Source: Apostichopus japonicus | Taxonomy: Eukaryota; Echinodermata; Holothuroidea; Aspidochirotida; Stichopodidae | Direction of reading: 5' to 3' | DNA length: 64,000 nucleotides | Assembly (NCBI RefSeq): GCF_037975245.1 | Contig: NC_092575.1 | Span: 24,787,841-24,851,840 of the forward strand | Shown: positions 1 through 12,298 of the stretch, in pieces | Layout: the number at the start of each line of letters is the position of its first letter | How positions within the stretch are numbered: the stretch's first letter is position 1 | Program-made: the position numbers and the translations under genes | Notes under the pieces: model-generated | What the model was told of the DNA's origin: nothing | What the model saw: only the letters and a program-made list of their open reading frames with translations | Database searches by the model: none

Positions 1-1330
1 ATTCATGCATAAAGTAATAATTTAAGGCACTAGATAAGGTTGATTTAAAAGATAAACATTAAACCAGCATTGCACTCCTGCCTGAATCAATGACCACTTT
101 TCACAGAAATTGCAGAAAGGCAGGGCTCAACTATAGGGTAAACTATATTTACTTTTGTGATGTCATGTATGTTTCATTCACATGAGGGTCCATAACTCAG
201 AATAAGCTTCTTGCTCATCAATAACACTATGGTCATAATTATACACCAAACATATTGTAAAGCAATTTTTTAAGTGTAAACAACAGATCTAACGCAACAT
301 CCCAATAATGGCCCGGAAGACTAGTAATGCAGTAATTTTACCATCTGGATGCAAAAGCCACCGGTCTCGTACCAGTGGGATAGCGGTTACGTCGAGCCCT
401 GATATGCATGAACAAATAATTGTGATTTTCCTGAAAATTCATGGGAGAATATTTTTGACAATTAGTTATTTCCCTAATTTTAACTAATATACATTACTCT
501 ATCCTAGGCTTTGTGTTTATGAAAAAAATTACAAAGATTATGTTTCTTGTATTAAGATCCATGCTTCATTACTCTATATGTAATGTGCTCAAATGGTTTT
601 AACTGGATCATGTCCTAAATGGTTATCATTTATTAAAAGTTTCCTCTAACAAGTAACAGACTAAGCTATAATGACTTTTGGGCTAATATGCTAGGAATCT
701 GCCTGGCCGTTCATAGTGTTTCACTTCCAGATTCAACTTCACTATTGTCTGATTGACATCTGAAACAAATCAACTATAGTAATATCACCACCTTCAAATA
801 CTGGTAGTACGGTGTAATTTAAGTAAGCAGGCCTAATATATTTAGTTTCACATTGTTGGAAATGAGAGTCATGACAGGTTAAGATTAATACATGTAAGGA
901 GTAGAAAGATGGTTAAGTCTCGGCCTAGCCAAATGTAACATTTTTAATATAAGTGAAGTTGAACTTACGAGTTCAGTTCTTAGTCTACACCCCCTAATGC
1001 TAACATTTTAAGAGACGTTTGATCCTAAATCTAGTTTGTAACTAAATGTAACAGATACAATTACTTGTTGATTATAATACTAGGCATATTTAGTATTTTA
1101 GATAGTTAAGCTGAGCTAGACGTAGTATTACTAGTAGTCTAGTACTGTACTAGTAGCTTAACACTTAAACTTAGAGAGTAACACTAACAGTTACTTTATA
1201 ACCTAGCCTAACGTTAGGCCCTTAATTTTGACTAAGCTTTGTAACTGGTCTAACTGATGTTGTTAACCATCCGTACTAAAACAGTTCCGATTAATTTTAA
1301 GCTCAATAAAGTCGCATTGATATCGTAAAC
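1..1330. other. Non-coding stretch without a recognisable gene
   Basis: AT-rich sequence with frequent stops in all frames. I see no long ORF, tandem repeat or clear terminal inverted repeat. It may be intron or intergenic sequence. Confidence 0.5.
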
Positions 1331-1335
1331 ATACC

Positions 1336-2184
1336 TTCCTCAGATCTATAAGGTTCTTCTTGAACAAACGAAGAAAGTGGATGTGTGATGCTTCGTTTGT
1401 CGTCCAAGATCCGCATATACTGTACCGATTGATATCAATCTCACATGTACAGACCAATGTGTATTCGTCCGTTGCACGCACGTAGGCAAATCGTACACTG
1501 TGTAAGCAGTGAGCTGTCAAAGTTGGAAGGTCAAACGACTTATTCAAGTATGTTTCGCAACAGTTTGTCCTTGCGTAATAGATGTCCTGCCAAAAGAGCA
1601 TGTCAATGAATGACCCAATTAATTCATTCGGATCTTTTTCTTCTTTTAAAATAAAAAGTAAACACATATACTTATAATCAGTAGAAAAGTACATCATTGT
1701 ATTTGATTTCTCTTACACCGGAAAAACCATTTGAAACAGTATTGTTTTCTCATTTTGTCTTCGGTCATGATCCGATATTGTGAAATAGAGGTCTTGCATT
1801 TCAAATACACACACAAGAGTTGGCTGAAGACACACTGGTACTTGGTAAATTTATCGGTTACATCATATAGTAAATAATTACTCATGAACACGTTTAAAGA
1901 TGTGATGCCCGTTGGTAAAGGATAAACGTAAGTAGGGTAAATAGCAAACAGTCCACAGTCGGACTTGGGCTCATGAACCAGGGAGTTTACCTATATTACC
2001 TACATGAACATAGACATATAAGTGTTTGTTTGAAGGTAAAGGGACTATTAAAGGTGGGATCGCTCGTAATTTCCTCGTAAATTCTGTCCTTCACACCACC
2101 CGATTCAAAAATAATATCAATACTACCCTCTACCGGTTCGTCGCTGTTGTCTCGTAATTTCTCAGCAATCCAGTATTTACGGCT
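1336..2184 (-). CDS. Possible exons of an unidentified gene
   Basis: Three open minus-strand segments may be exons. The first lies near 2184-1999, after an acceptor-like TACTAG, and is rich in charged residues (RKYWIAEKLRDNSDEP, then IDIIFESGG); it could leave through AG|GTAATA. The second lies near 1882-1700, and a join at ATGAG|T keeps phase. The third lies near 1690-1336, contains a Cys- and aromatic-rich stretch (FIDMLFWQDIYYARTNCCE) and ends at a strong AAG|GTATGT donor. Segments two and three are in different frames, and I could not find one intron that joins them cleanly. Either the model is wrong or the copy is broken. No family is recognised and no ATG start is visible in the first segment. 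Confidence 0.28.
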
Positions 2185-2260
2185 AGTAAGCAATTAACGG
2201 GTTCGGTTACTTGAACGGTGGCCTTGGCGAAATTCCTGCAGTTTCTTGTCTGTGGCAGTA

Positions 2261-2473
2261 CAGGGAGTTGTTATGGAACAACTCCCTGGTCAGTAGTATG
2301 CGGTATTACGCCGCGTTTTCGTGTGTGTTGTGTGATACAAAACTCTGTGCTTTGTTTTACGTTCAGAACTTTTCACAACTAATGGGCTGTACAGTATAGG
2401 TTACGGTCGAGCTTTGCATCAGGCGTAATAGTTTGACTAGGGAGCTGCTACTCTAGGCTCTAGCAGTTCCCTG
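2261..2473. mobile_element. Putative small MITE with palindromic ends
   Basis: The left end (2261-2288) is a perfect 12-bp stem, CAGGGAGTTGTT, with a 4-nt loop. The right end (2438-2473) is a second stem of about 12 bp around GGGAGCTGCTA / TAGCAGTTCCC. The outer ends read CAGGGA...TCCCTG, as in some hAT-like elements. No matching target duplication is evident, so the boundaries are tentative. Confidence 0.4.
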
Positions 2474-2479
2474 CTTTTA

Positions 2480-4680
2480 CTCTTTTAGGCCTACATGGTA
2501 AGCAGTCGAAGTCAAGAAACAGCTCAAGAAACTAATAGTTATGAACTTTATGTCTGATTCACGCTGACTGGTGTCACAAAAAGACAAACGCGAATGAGTG
2601 AAAAAATTGACTGAAGTGATTACAAAATTGGGTATCAAACGTAAAGTCAAGTCCGTCATGTGTGAACAATTGGTATTTCAGCCAATATAGGTATTAATTA
2701 TACATAGACAGAGTCACAGCTTACATTGTATTTTATATATAAATTTTAGTTATATATCAGGAGGGTAAGACAAAGCATTTTATGTCATATACCATATATA
2801 GATAAATATGTATATTTAATTATTTTTGGACTCCTGGCAACGGGCCCTTTAGGCGATCACAGAGCACTTGCCCTAGCTGCACCCCGTCCTCCTAACCGGT
2901 GCACGTAAACCCTGTCCTTGCACCCCTTGACCCGAATTAAAAAATAACGAAACTTGAACGGAAAAGGGAAGGAAAATACGTTGCCATAAGGGGCGGCTCC
3001 ACCCTCTTTAGAAAGGATTGGCAAAAAGGGAATAAGTACATGAACAATAAATTAATAGTTGTTTCCATTGAAAAGTGTCTCGCTGAGCATCGGCCGTCAA
3101 AGCAAAAAACTTTTTTTTCTAAATCACGTCAGTGTATTGCTTTCCAGCGTACTGTACTCCCAGAATTGACTCTCCTGCTTCTTGTTCCGAACGGCTCCCA
3201 ACGAAATGCCAAAAAGTCGGCAACGGGGTTGGGGTGGGTTACCCAGCTCCACCATGGGGTACCTCATCTCGACTGACTCGAATTACAACTCGAAACTTTA
3301 ACTGAAATTGGACTGAATTTAAAAAAATATATATACTAGCTGTCTGCATGGATCATACTTATCTATACTATTGTGTGACCATATAGGCGTACAGGCTCTA
3401 TATAGTCAACCAGGAGAGACTGGGGGAAGCTTTTTTTCTTGCCACAGAAAATTAAACATTGCCCGGAAGTTCCTAGCACGATTAATTCATTTCAAACTTC
3501 GACGGCAATGAAGGACAAAGAGAACCATATAGGCCTATGCCTGACTATAAGATCATTGAACCATCACGAACAACTCCGAATAATCTTCGATTTGCCGATT
3601 CATTACACTGGGAATAAGGGGTGGGGTGGGGCTTTCCATTTGATCCGCAAGTATATTGAATGGTCACCACAACAAGGGTGTATAGCTTGGGACTAGCACG
3701 GGGAGACTTGTCAACCTTGTGAACTTTTTTGGGGGTGAGATGCGGGGGGGGGGGAGTTGGCAAACTAAAACATACAGGGTAAACAGAGGGGAGGAAAGAG
3801 GTCAAAAAAGAAAGAGTGAAAGACAGATGAAGGGATGGAGGAAGAAAGTAAAGAAAATGTGGAGATGGAGGCTATGGGTAGAGATAGATATGATATGAAA
3901 GTACAGAGAAAAAAAAAACCAAGAGCAGAAAAATGGAGATCACTGGGATACTGTCAAATACACAAGAAGAATATACAATCTAAATACTGGAATTAAATAA
4001 TGCACAACATAAATACAGCTTTATGACATCAACAAATCAAAGGGGAAAGATATAATGTTTCAAGGATGCTGGAAAATAAGACACAACAGAAGATGGTTAT
4101 GGTTTCTGATCTATTAGGCTTCTTCTCTCTACTGCTACCAGGATGTAAGAGACCACAGGGACTCGCACAACTCTTTAAGTTGTGATGACCTATGACCCTT
4201 ACTATGCCTAACTGTTATCTTGCCAGGAAATAAATACACCAGTGCATGACAGGAGGTGAGAGACAGGACTGATTGATCGTGTCGATAGGGGTACATGTGA
4301 TTCAAGAAGATAGATGTAAAGATTAGCATCGTTTGGACACTTCAAATGGGACCCCCTCCCCACCCCCCCACACCCTCCCCCACGTTCAAATCATATCCCC
4401 TCCTGGCAACGGAAATGAACACCAGTATAAATAAACCGATACAGATATTTATACACGCTGTGCGTGTAGGCCTATATACAATAATATAAAGCTGGCCATT
4501 CTCTGATTGTTACTCCTTGATTGAATTTCCCCAACCTTGCCCACCTTGACTTAGAGGGTGGCCAAGCTCATGATATACAGTCATAGCTACTATCGAACAA
4601 AATGGACGAAAGCAATTTATCTCAATCTGGTGATGCAGATGTATCATTAGCTGCTAATCCAACGTTTGTGAATGTCGCAC
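2480..4680. other. Intergenic or 3' flanking sequence
   Basis: No convincing exon. The segment has AT-rich sequence, a G-run near 3743, a purine-rich patch around 3780-3950 and a C-rich patch around 4350-4385. Short ORFs here have no exon-like borders. Confidence 0.45.
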
Positions 4681-4686
4681 AACCTG

Positions 4687-7600
4687 TCAACAAAAGTCTG
4701 GGAAAAGTGCTTGCCCCTGCCATATGTATGATCTCTTTTGTTCAGGATCATGTAAATGTGGCAATGTGTATTCGTATAGTCTGAGGTTTCTCTCCCATGC
4801 TGCTCCATATCTAATCCTACTGGTGACATTGGACAGAACATTGGCAGATGGCTTCTTGAGAGGTGTTGAAGTAACTGGATCAGGAGTATCTGTAGAGATT
4901 ACATAAAACAATAGTTACTAGATTGCAAGTATCCTGCTATAGCTTCTATGGCTGTGACTAAAAATATACAGTACCTTTTGTTTAGAACTTATCACACTTA
5001 TGCAGCACTGGAAACTGATATTTCAATTTAAATGGTGTCATTGAGTTTAGAGGACATTGAAGTTACAAGTATGTTGGTGAAACCAAGACCACCCTCAAGA
5101 AGCAGTTCTAGTCACAAGTCAATACCATGAAAATGGAGACTCCAGTAGGGGAACACTTTCAGCTCCCCAATCATACCATTAAAGACATGTCCCAACAGGT
5201 AACTAACTTCGTAGACTAACCATCTCAGACACAGTACACCACAGCAGAGATAGAGAGAGTGGACGGAGTGCCCTAGCACCATTCAACTGAATGGGCTCAA
5301 TATACAGGAAGGACATGACTAACTTTATCCTGCTCCATCTCTGTATTCTGCTATAGTTTATTCGCCCTCTCTCCTTACTTAATCCTCGCTTTGTACTCCA
5401 CAGTTTATCTAAATACCTCTGCTTTCACTGACTCCTTTTGTTCAATACACCATTAACTTCTTTCTTTGTGTTCACCATGTCCTCTCTGTTCCAGGCTCTA
5501 TTGTGTCTCTTGAATTTACTGTTACTAGTCAGTTTGCCTCTAAAGAAGATCCTGATAATATCAGGCCCACTTACTTTTATAAATTCTCATACACATGTAT
5601 GCTTTTTAGTGGATGAGCAATATGCTACCATCTTTTTCTTTTCTTTTGGAATTTAATGAGAATGAAATTGTATTATTTTTCTGATCACACCAGATAAGAT
5701 AAGATTAGCACTGCTCTTCCAGTCTGTAATTCATGCAAGGATAAACATATAAATTTACCTTCTCCTTTCTGAGTGTCAACTGATCTTTCTGTGGTGACAG
5801 CCGCTGAGAATGCCTCTGTTTGACTTTCAGCATCTTTCCGGAAAAGATGCATTTGAAACCTATACAATGAAACAAAAAAAATGTCTGTAAATCATATAAC
5901 TGAAATAGTAATTTTACTGTACACCCCAAGCTTAATTGTATGCGTAATGAATCTGGTAATGACCAAATCATTACAAACATACATGTTTTTATCATACCTA
6001 CCCAAGAAAAAATATGAAAGAGAAAAGTAACAAACAAACACTTAGGCAGATTTCAATAATAACATATTGTTAACCCACATTGATTTAAACCCAGATAAGG
6101 ATGAGATATTCTTTCATACTCTTCTTCAACATATCCATAAACCGCGGTACCTTTCAAGAATTGTAAGGATAATTTTGTGTTGCCCAACTGCTTGCCCAAC
6201 AACTTGAGCTCACATGTCAATGTAAAATTTACTATGTAAACTTCCTGTCTTAGTGAACTGATTGGTTTCATATCGCTAAAAGATGTCCAGTCTTTTGATC
6301 AAGGTTTGATGTACACTCATTATTTACCTACTGTGTAAACTTCCTGTTTATGTGAGCAGTTGGTTTCATGAGTGAGAATTGAGATGCTAGCTTACTCCAT
6401 GACACCATTGTGAAAAATTCCTGTTTACATGAATAGCTTGATTTCAGACTACCATTAATTTAACGCTAGATTACTCTCCACAAGAGATAGTTTCGGCCAC
6501 CAAATTTAATAGATATTATAATTTTTGAACACTAAACATCAGATCATTCACAAGAAGCTGAACAAAAACAACCATAGTACTGACGTTATATAAAAAATAT
6601 GATAACTTAGCACAGCATCATAAAGTATGAGCATCAGGCCTACACAAAAAAACTGGTACTTTCTTACCTCCAGGCATGGCTATATAAAGGTTTATAAAGG
6701 TATAGCTATATGTACTAATATGGTCCCTCAATTTGTGAGGCTAATTTACCTAATTTCTTGCATAGCAGTTGGGTTCCTTCAAAAATCCCAAACACAGAAA
6801 TGTACACATGATTGCTGGAATATTGGACAGACAGTCAGTAGATAACAGTATAACACCCTGTTGCCCAAATGAACCATTAAAACTTGATTGCATATATGCT
6901 GGCTGTGGCTGACCTTAGAAAAAGGTCTAGTTGCATACGCAGCGGTGTGAAAACATGTGAATCAGTTAGTTGTGATTCTAAATTATTTATGTACAGTAGA
7001 TGCATTATTTTTATAGGAAAAATTGCAGGTCCATGTGGTTGTACTTGTACAGCACAGTAGGCCTTCCTCACTGGTGTATATTACAAAATTAGGGAATACA
7101 GTTACTATGAACACTAAATTCAGATACTTATTACTAATACTATAGGCCTTAGTCCTATGTTATATGCCTAGTTAATTATGACTGGGCATAGGTGAGGCTT
7201 TTCTTTCAAATGCTCATTCACAAGAATTATTCCTCAAACAAGGACAGCTGATAACAATTTAGAACCTGGAGGGGTGGGGATGAACAGATCACCTAGGCCT
7301 AGTGGTTAGAAAATATATTTCCATCAATTTGTTGAGGCAAAAAAACAGTTTACTTTTTGGTGATGAGAAGGCCCAGCTTTCCATGGCATAAATATGAGGA
7401 GTGAAACTAAAGACCCCCAGTCCCTGTCAGTCTTCTTTAGGAAGGATATTTTAATTTTTAACTGTATACAGTACAAAGTGGCTATTCTTACGACTAGTTG
7501 TAAGAATAATTTCCGACTACGCATGGGCAGTTGCTATTTTTATGATTAGGAGTACTAATTTTACGACGAGAAGTAACAATAACTTCCGGTTAGGGTTAGG

Positions 7601-8538
7601 ATTGAGGTTTAGGGTTATGTTTAGGGTTAGGGTTACCCCTACTACATGCGCAGTTGCTTTATTTACTTTACTGCACTTGAATTTGCCTTTGTCGTAAGAA
7701 TAGTTTATAAATAATTGTTACGACTAGTCGTAAGAATAGCCACGGCCTATACAGTATCCTCATGACAAGCATTCACAAACAGTGATGATGATGACTCAGT
7801 AATACAACTTACTGCTATTTTGTGCTAGGATAAGTATGATAAGGTTAGCATACGCTAGGTCCATTGGAAAAATAATGAATGATAGGCCTAGTTACAAAGC
7901 CTAGGCTCATCAAATCATGTATGTTACAAATACAATAGCATAGACACTGCGAAGCTCGAACACCTAAGCCTTAAAATACCCCAAAAACTATCTTCATTTT
8001 ATTGACAGATATGTGCGTACATACTTGCGCACGGGTCATTTTGGAGAGGAAATAACTGTAGCTTCCTAGTTTTTAGTGATATTGGCTTTCGCTTGTAGGT
8101 TATCATGGTGAAATTGTGTATTTCTTAGGGGTGTCCGAACTTTGCAGTTTTCTGTACTTCGCAATACTGACAGTTACCTAGGACAATACCCTGTAGTACT
8201 ACTATGTACTAGTATTACCCTATACAGTTTTAGCCTAGCTTAGCAAATCATTACCTTTTTGTGTGATCCTGAAGCAAATGTTCTGCGAAATCTGCGTTGC
8301 TAACAGAAGTCAAATCGTGGACATGTTTGTAGAGCTCTTTCTCCATTTGCCAGTTTACGTAGGAACGTAGAAGATAGATCTTCGTGGCATCTCTTCGTCG
8401 CTGTTGTTCCTTTGCACTGCTGTTTTTGTCAGGTCCATGCAACAATGGCTTTCCTCCACTTGAACCTAGGCCTACGCTCGTTCCAGGATAAGGTCGTTTT
8501 CTTTCTCCCGATTCTCCTTGCCCTGATCCCTTTTCCAT
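4687..8538 (-). CDS. Unrecognised 195-aa protein, three exons
   Basis: Minus-strand gene with exons 8538-8255, 5859-5759 and 4889-4687. The borders are AAAAG|GTAATG, TTGTATAG|GTTTC, GGAGAAG|GTAAAT and TCTCTACAG|ATACT. Exon phases (2, then 1) fit each other, the exons total 588 nt and the last one ends in TGA. The start ATG at 8538 opens MEKGSGQGESGERKRPYPG. The N-terminal third is Gly/Ser/Lys/Arg-rich and probably disordered. It is followed by a likely helical stretch (YLLRSYVNWQMEKELYKHVH), an acidic linker and a C-terminal part rich in aromatic and charged residues (RYGAAWERNLRLYEYTLPHL). There is no signal peptide or membrane segment. I do not recognise the family. A small cytoskeletal or ciliary protein is possible but unsupported. 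Additional phase-neutral exons could lie in the long first intron. Confidence 0.6.
7478..7743. mobile_element. MITE with self-palindromic terminal inverted repeats
   Basis: Inverted ends GTGGCTATTCTTACGACTAG (left) and its reverse complement (right). Each end is itself a palindrome: about 24 bp with one mismatched pair at 7484-7507, and a perfect 16 bp at 7718-7733. The interior carries several GGTTAG/TTAGGG motifs at 7587-7635. It lies in intron 1 of the unrecognised minus-strand gene. No target duplication was clear. Confidence 0.6.
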
Positions 8539-8559
8539 GATTGTCACTATACTCTAGTC

Positions 8560-9670
8560 TAATCGAATGTATTTGTACGAAAATCGTACAGTATTCTTTA
8601 CTCAAAAGGCACACAAACAACAAACTATCGCGTACGAAAATCCTTTGCGGTAAACAGTACAATAATCTGAAATGCTGTGTTATAACATTATGTGTGCATG
8701 GGTACGGGCTTGTTACGCATACGCTTGCCTGTGCTATTCACTGATCTAAATTTGCCACCGAGGTCACGTGAGTTTTCGGGGTCCCATTAAACCTCGCTGA
8801 AACCTCGAAAATGCCAGCGCCCTCAAAAAAAAGTCTACGAGCGATATGGCCTTTAATATCGACAGTATACTATCTATATACGTGTATTCCAAAAGAATAT
8901 ATTAATAGACAAAAGCAGAGAAACAAAGATATGACTCATAATTGACAAATAAGGGTTTACTTGTTTAGAAAATATAATGGAATTTTCGGCCTGGGACCAT
9001 CGACAGCAATACATGGCAGTGGAATGAAAAGTACAATATGTAACACAGTGAATGAAGGTATGACGCAAGAGAAGTGAGATTGGTACTGATGGAATTAGTA
9101 CTAAAGAAACGATGATTATACGGAAGCGGATTAAGGAGGTGGAAACGGGGTGAGCGGGTAGTCTGGAGGAAGTGAGTAGAAATCTAAGGGTTTTTTCTTT
9201 ATTGCGGGGGGGGGGGGGGGGGGCTTAAATGATTTTCCTAGAAACTGATCGTCTTTGCATTAAGCAAAAGCCTGTTTGATACAGCTCATAAAGGATTTGA
9301 CGAGGGGGTTGTTATTAGTCACAAACGGAATGCGTGTGTTATGATTATATTTTAATAAGTCCTCACGGCTCAACAGTTTTCAACCCTAGAAATACCCAGT
9401 CATATTAAGTGAAGTAATATCCGATGTTCAAGAAATTACCTGTTAAAATGGATACCTGGTGTTGATAATCACGTGGGTCGGAGCAAATGTGTTTAGCGTC
9501 TGAGGCATTGGCTGTAAATAAAAGAATCAGTCTTGAGATTATGTCGGGTGAAAACTATTAAAGTGTAATTACATACTTGTGATGTCTGAATTATGTGATT
9601 GGACGAATGACTTCATATTGTTCGTGCGGCTGAATATATTTTGAGAAGCCTGTGGCCCGAGGGATATGTT
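8560..9670. other. Intergenic region with a long G run
   Basis: Upstream flank of the minus-strand gene that starts at 8538. I see no exon with credible borders. A pure G run of about 17 bp lies at 9206-9223. Confidence 0.45.
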
Positions 9671-9672
9671 TG

Positions 9673-9736
9673 AGTTGGTTAGCATCAAGTTTGATCTCTA
9701 TAGAGTAAGGCAAAATATGTCACCAAAACAGAACTA

Positions 9737-9776
<40 letters not shown>

Positions 9777-10070
9777 GAAAACGTAATGAGTTGGAAAGTT
9801 TAGAACAGTGAAAAAACTTCCAGCCTCCACCGGGACTCGAACCCGGGCCTCCCGTTTTACATGCGGACACCCTAACCAGTATACGCTATGAACGCTGATT
9901 GTATGTCCAGAGGTTCGAAAACGGTAAGGAAGGTCGTAATTCTACTGTAGGCGTTTGTCACCTGTATCGAACAATATATTTCTGTTTTGGTGATATAGTT
10001 GAAAATAGAGATCAAACATGATGCTTACCAACTCGAAATCATTTGTGATTCCTAAAGCCGGATCTCGAAA
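9673..10070 (-). repeat. tRNA-derived SINE, nearly full copy plus inverted fragment
   Basis: The minus strand of 9774-10070 carries Pol III-like promoter boxes. The B box is the reverse complement of GGGACTCGAACCC at 9832-9844; the A-box region lies near 9870-9890. The 3' end on the minus strand runs into (TA)n at 9737-9773. The segment 9673-9737 is a partial copy of the same family in the opposite orientation, meeting the first across the (TA)n. The same family recurs twice at 57.2-57.8 kb. Confidence 0.7.
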
Positions 10071-10089
10071 GTACGATGGCCCATTTGTG

Positions 10090-10245
10090 CCATTACTAAA
10101 AGTATATTGACCCAGTTGATTTATCGAGATATATATTTTGATCTAACTGCTTTTTTGAGGTATGTATTTTTTGGGTCACCTGTTTTTTCGAGATATATAT
10201 TTTGGGTCAGCTGTTTTTTCGAGATATGTATTTCGCCTTAACCAC
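10090..10245 (+). repeat. Short tandem repeat, about 31-bp unit
   Basis: Roughly four imperfect copies of a unit containing TCGAGATATATATTTTG and GGGTCA.CTG. No coding potential is seen. Confidence 0.55.
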
Positions 10246-10505
10246 TTGACCACAACGCTAAGTAGTTGAAACCACTGATCACATGCTGATGAGGTCACTT
10301 GATATACGGTACCAACATATTTTCAAGGATATAGAATCAATCCCCGCCCCCACCCCCATCCCCCGAAAATAAGAATGAAGAAAATAAGTTTTGAGATGAC
10401 ATGAATGACAACACAAATCATTGCATAATATTCTTAGCTCAATAACAAGAAGAAAATTGAATTCAACTATTAATTGAGCTTAATAAGAAAGTTGTTATAA
10501 TTTTA

Positions 10506-10585
10506 CTTAAAGTGGAATACAATTCAACTTAAGTGCAATTAATTTCACTTAAGCTTTAATTGTATTCTACTTAAGTGGAATTAAT
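10506..10585. repeat. Imperfect palindrome of about 80 bp
   Basis: The sequence is nearly self-complementary around AATTAATT, with GAATACAATT and CTTAAGTG on the left mirrored on the right. It could form a cruciform, or be a remnant of a palindromic transposon. Confidence 0.5.
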
Positions 10586-11027
10586 TACGGCTGGCCATAT
10601 ACGGACTTAAAATGGAGGACACCACAAAAGTTCCTAAAACCTTTTTCACAACAAAGGATACTCTTAAAATTCGGTCCCACAAATTCAATATGTGTGTGTT
10701 TTACAAGAAAAGGATAGTTGTTATTACATTTTTTTCATCATTTTTCAACGACAGGGTGCTTCTTAAATTCATTTTTTTTTTATGTTTCAACACTAAAAGG
10801 GCACATTACAAAAATACCAATACAAAATTATAGGAAAAAGATTTGATTACCAGAAGGGGCACTTCTAATTTATAAAAAAAAGTGACACTTTTTTAACCTA
10901 ACTGGGAAAAATTGCCCCCCCCCCCCCCGTGCACGGTGGTTGAGTCCCGGTTCCGCCGTCACTGATGGAAAGTAATTCATGATATACATGCATGGTTGTT
11001 TTCCTTAAACATGTTTCGATTACCGCC

Positions 11028-11309
11028 CAGGCACGTAGCCAGGAATTTGCCAAGGGAGGGGCGAAACTGTAGAATCGGTTTTGCAAACTATCTAAGCGTA
11101 GCGCCACCATGAGTTGGCGCGAAGCGTACAAGAGAATTTTGGCTGAAAATGCCTCCCAGATCGCTGGAAATGGCACTTCCCAGGCCTTGTAAGTTGCATC
11201 TTAGCATTTTCTTTTTTAAAAATACTAGCGATATCATAAAAACATTAAAAAAAAATGCTCAAGGGGGGGGGCGGCTGCCCCCTTCGCCCCCCCTTTGGCT
11301 ACGCGCCTG
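11028..11309. mobile_element. hAT-type MITE with perfect 8-bp target duplication
   Basis: Terminal inverted repeats CAGGCACGTAGCCA and, at the right end, the complement of CAGGCGCGTAGCCA. The element is flanked on both sides by TTACCGCC (11020-11027 and 11310-11317). The 8-bp duplication and CAG...CTG ends are typical of hAT superfamily insertions. The element is 282 bp with no coding capacity, so it is non-autonomous. A G run lies in its right half. Confidence 0.88.
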
Positions 11310-11920
11310 TTACCGCCATTGGTCAGTTTCACTGGGAAATGCAAAATCATGGTTGATCCTGTTCCTTAATTGTAACGTCGCTGATGATCGACTTGTAGGC
11401 ATATAGCCAACCAATAACATGTGTACTAGTGAATAATTGCCCAGACAACACAAGCTCAGGGAAGCATATCAGGCAGCCTACATGCTCCATCCACTCTTTA
11501 ACATTTGTATTGGCTTCAAATTCAACAGTGTTCTAGAAATTTCCAATGTTATTTTCTGGAGGTTCTGAGACTCGATATTATTGCCAGATATTGATGAGTG
11601 TCCGGTCGGTGAAAGAGGATCGATTATAAATGTTGCACAGTATGTATTTAATAGATTCCGAAGACGGCAAAGATGCGATGTTTTTTTTTCTCTCAATAAA
11701 TTGCAAGAACAACAACACCAAGACATCACATATAGATCCGATTGCCCAGAGATAGTGAGCGGTAAAAGAATCCACACAAAAAGGAAGAGATAACTGATCC
11801 TTTTGATGTCCAAACTAGACGAAAGCTATAAATATTTGTCATTCTTCTTCAGAGTACCGTATGCCAATCATTTGGAGTTGAAGAGATTTATCTACTACTG
11901 AGTAAGGGCTCACTCTCATA

Positions 11921-12145
11921 TCGCCATATAAGGACTAACGCAGTTCGTTGGTCATTATGTGGATACTCTCATATTATATATCGCCGAATAAGGACTAACG
12001 CGGTTCGTTGGTTCCCATGTGGATACTCGAATCGGCATTTTGTGGCAGTGTAAGGATCGCATGATAAGTAAAATTTTCTTGGTCATTATGTGGAGGTGCT
12101 ATTAGTGCCAAATAAAGACTTTAATTGTTCTTGGTCGTTATGTGG
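11921..12145 (+). promoter_or_regulatory. Tandem motif block upstream of MED19
   Basis: Two 60-bp units begin at 11921 and 11981, both with TCGCC..ATAAGGACTAACGC and a G.TTCGTTGG core. The motif TTGGTCATTATGTGG or a close variant recurs near 11949, 12009, 12081 and 12131. The block ends about 150 bp before the MED19 start codon. A promoter role is inferred from position only. Confidence 0.4.
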
Positions 12146-12298
12146 CGATAACATAATGACTTAGGTTTACAAAACGTGTTTCTGCATTTTTGTCGGTTTT
12201 GGCGTTCCATATTATCTTCCCCTTCCTGGATTATTTGGTACAAATTATACTACAGTAGGCCTAATTTAGGCTGTATCATATGGACGAAAGGTGCAAAA

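Noticed and set aside
4602-4784. Plus-strand ORF beginning MDESNLSQSGD
   Set aside because: Antisense to the last exon of the minus-strand gene, whose splice sites, phase and stop fit better.
7587-7635. Interstitial telomere (TTAGGG) block
   Set aside because: Only a few irregular motifs, all inside a MITE; not a tandem telomeric array.
10900-10962. Another hAT MITE end (CGGTTCCGCCGTCACTG)
   Set aside because: It resembles the family A end, but no matching left end or target duplication was found.
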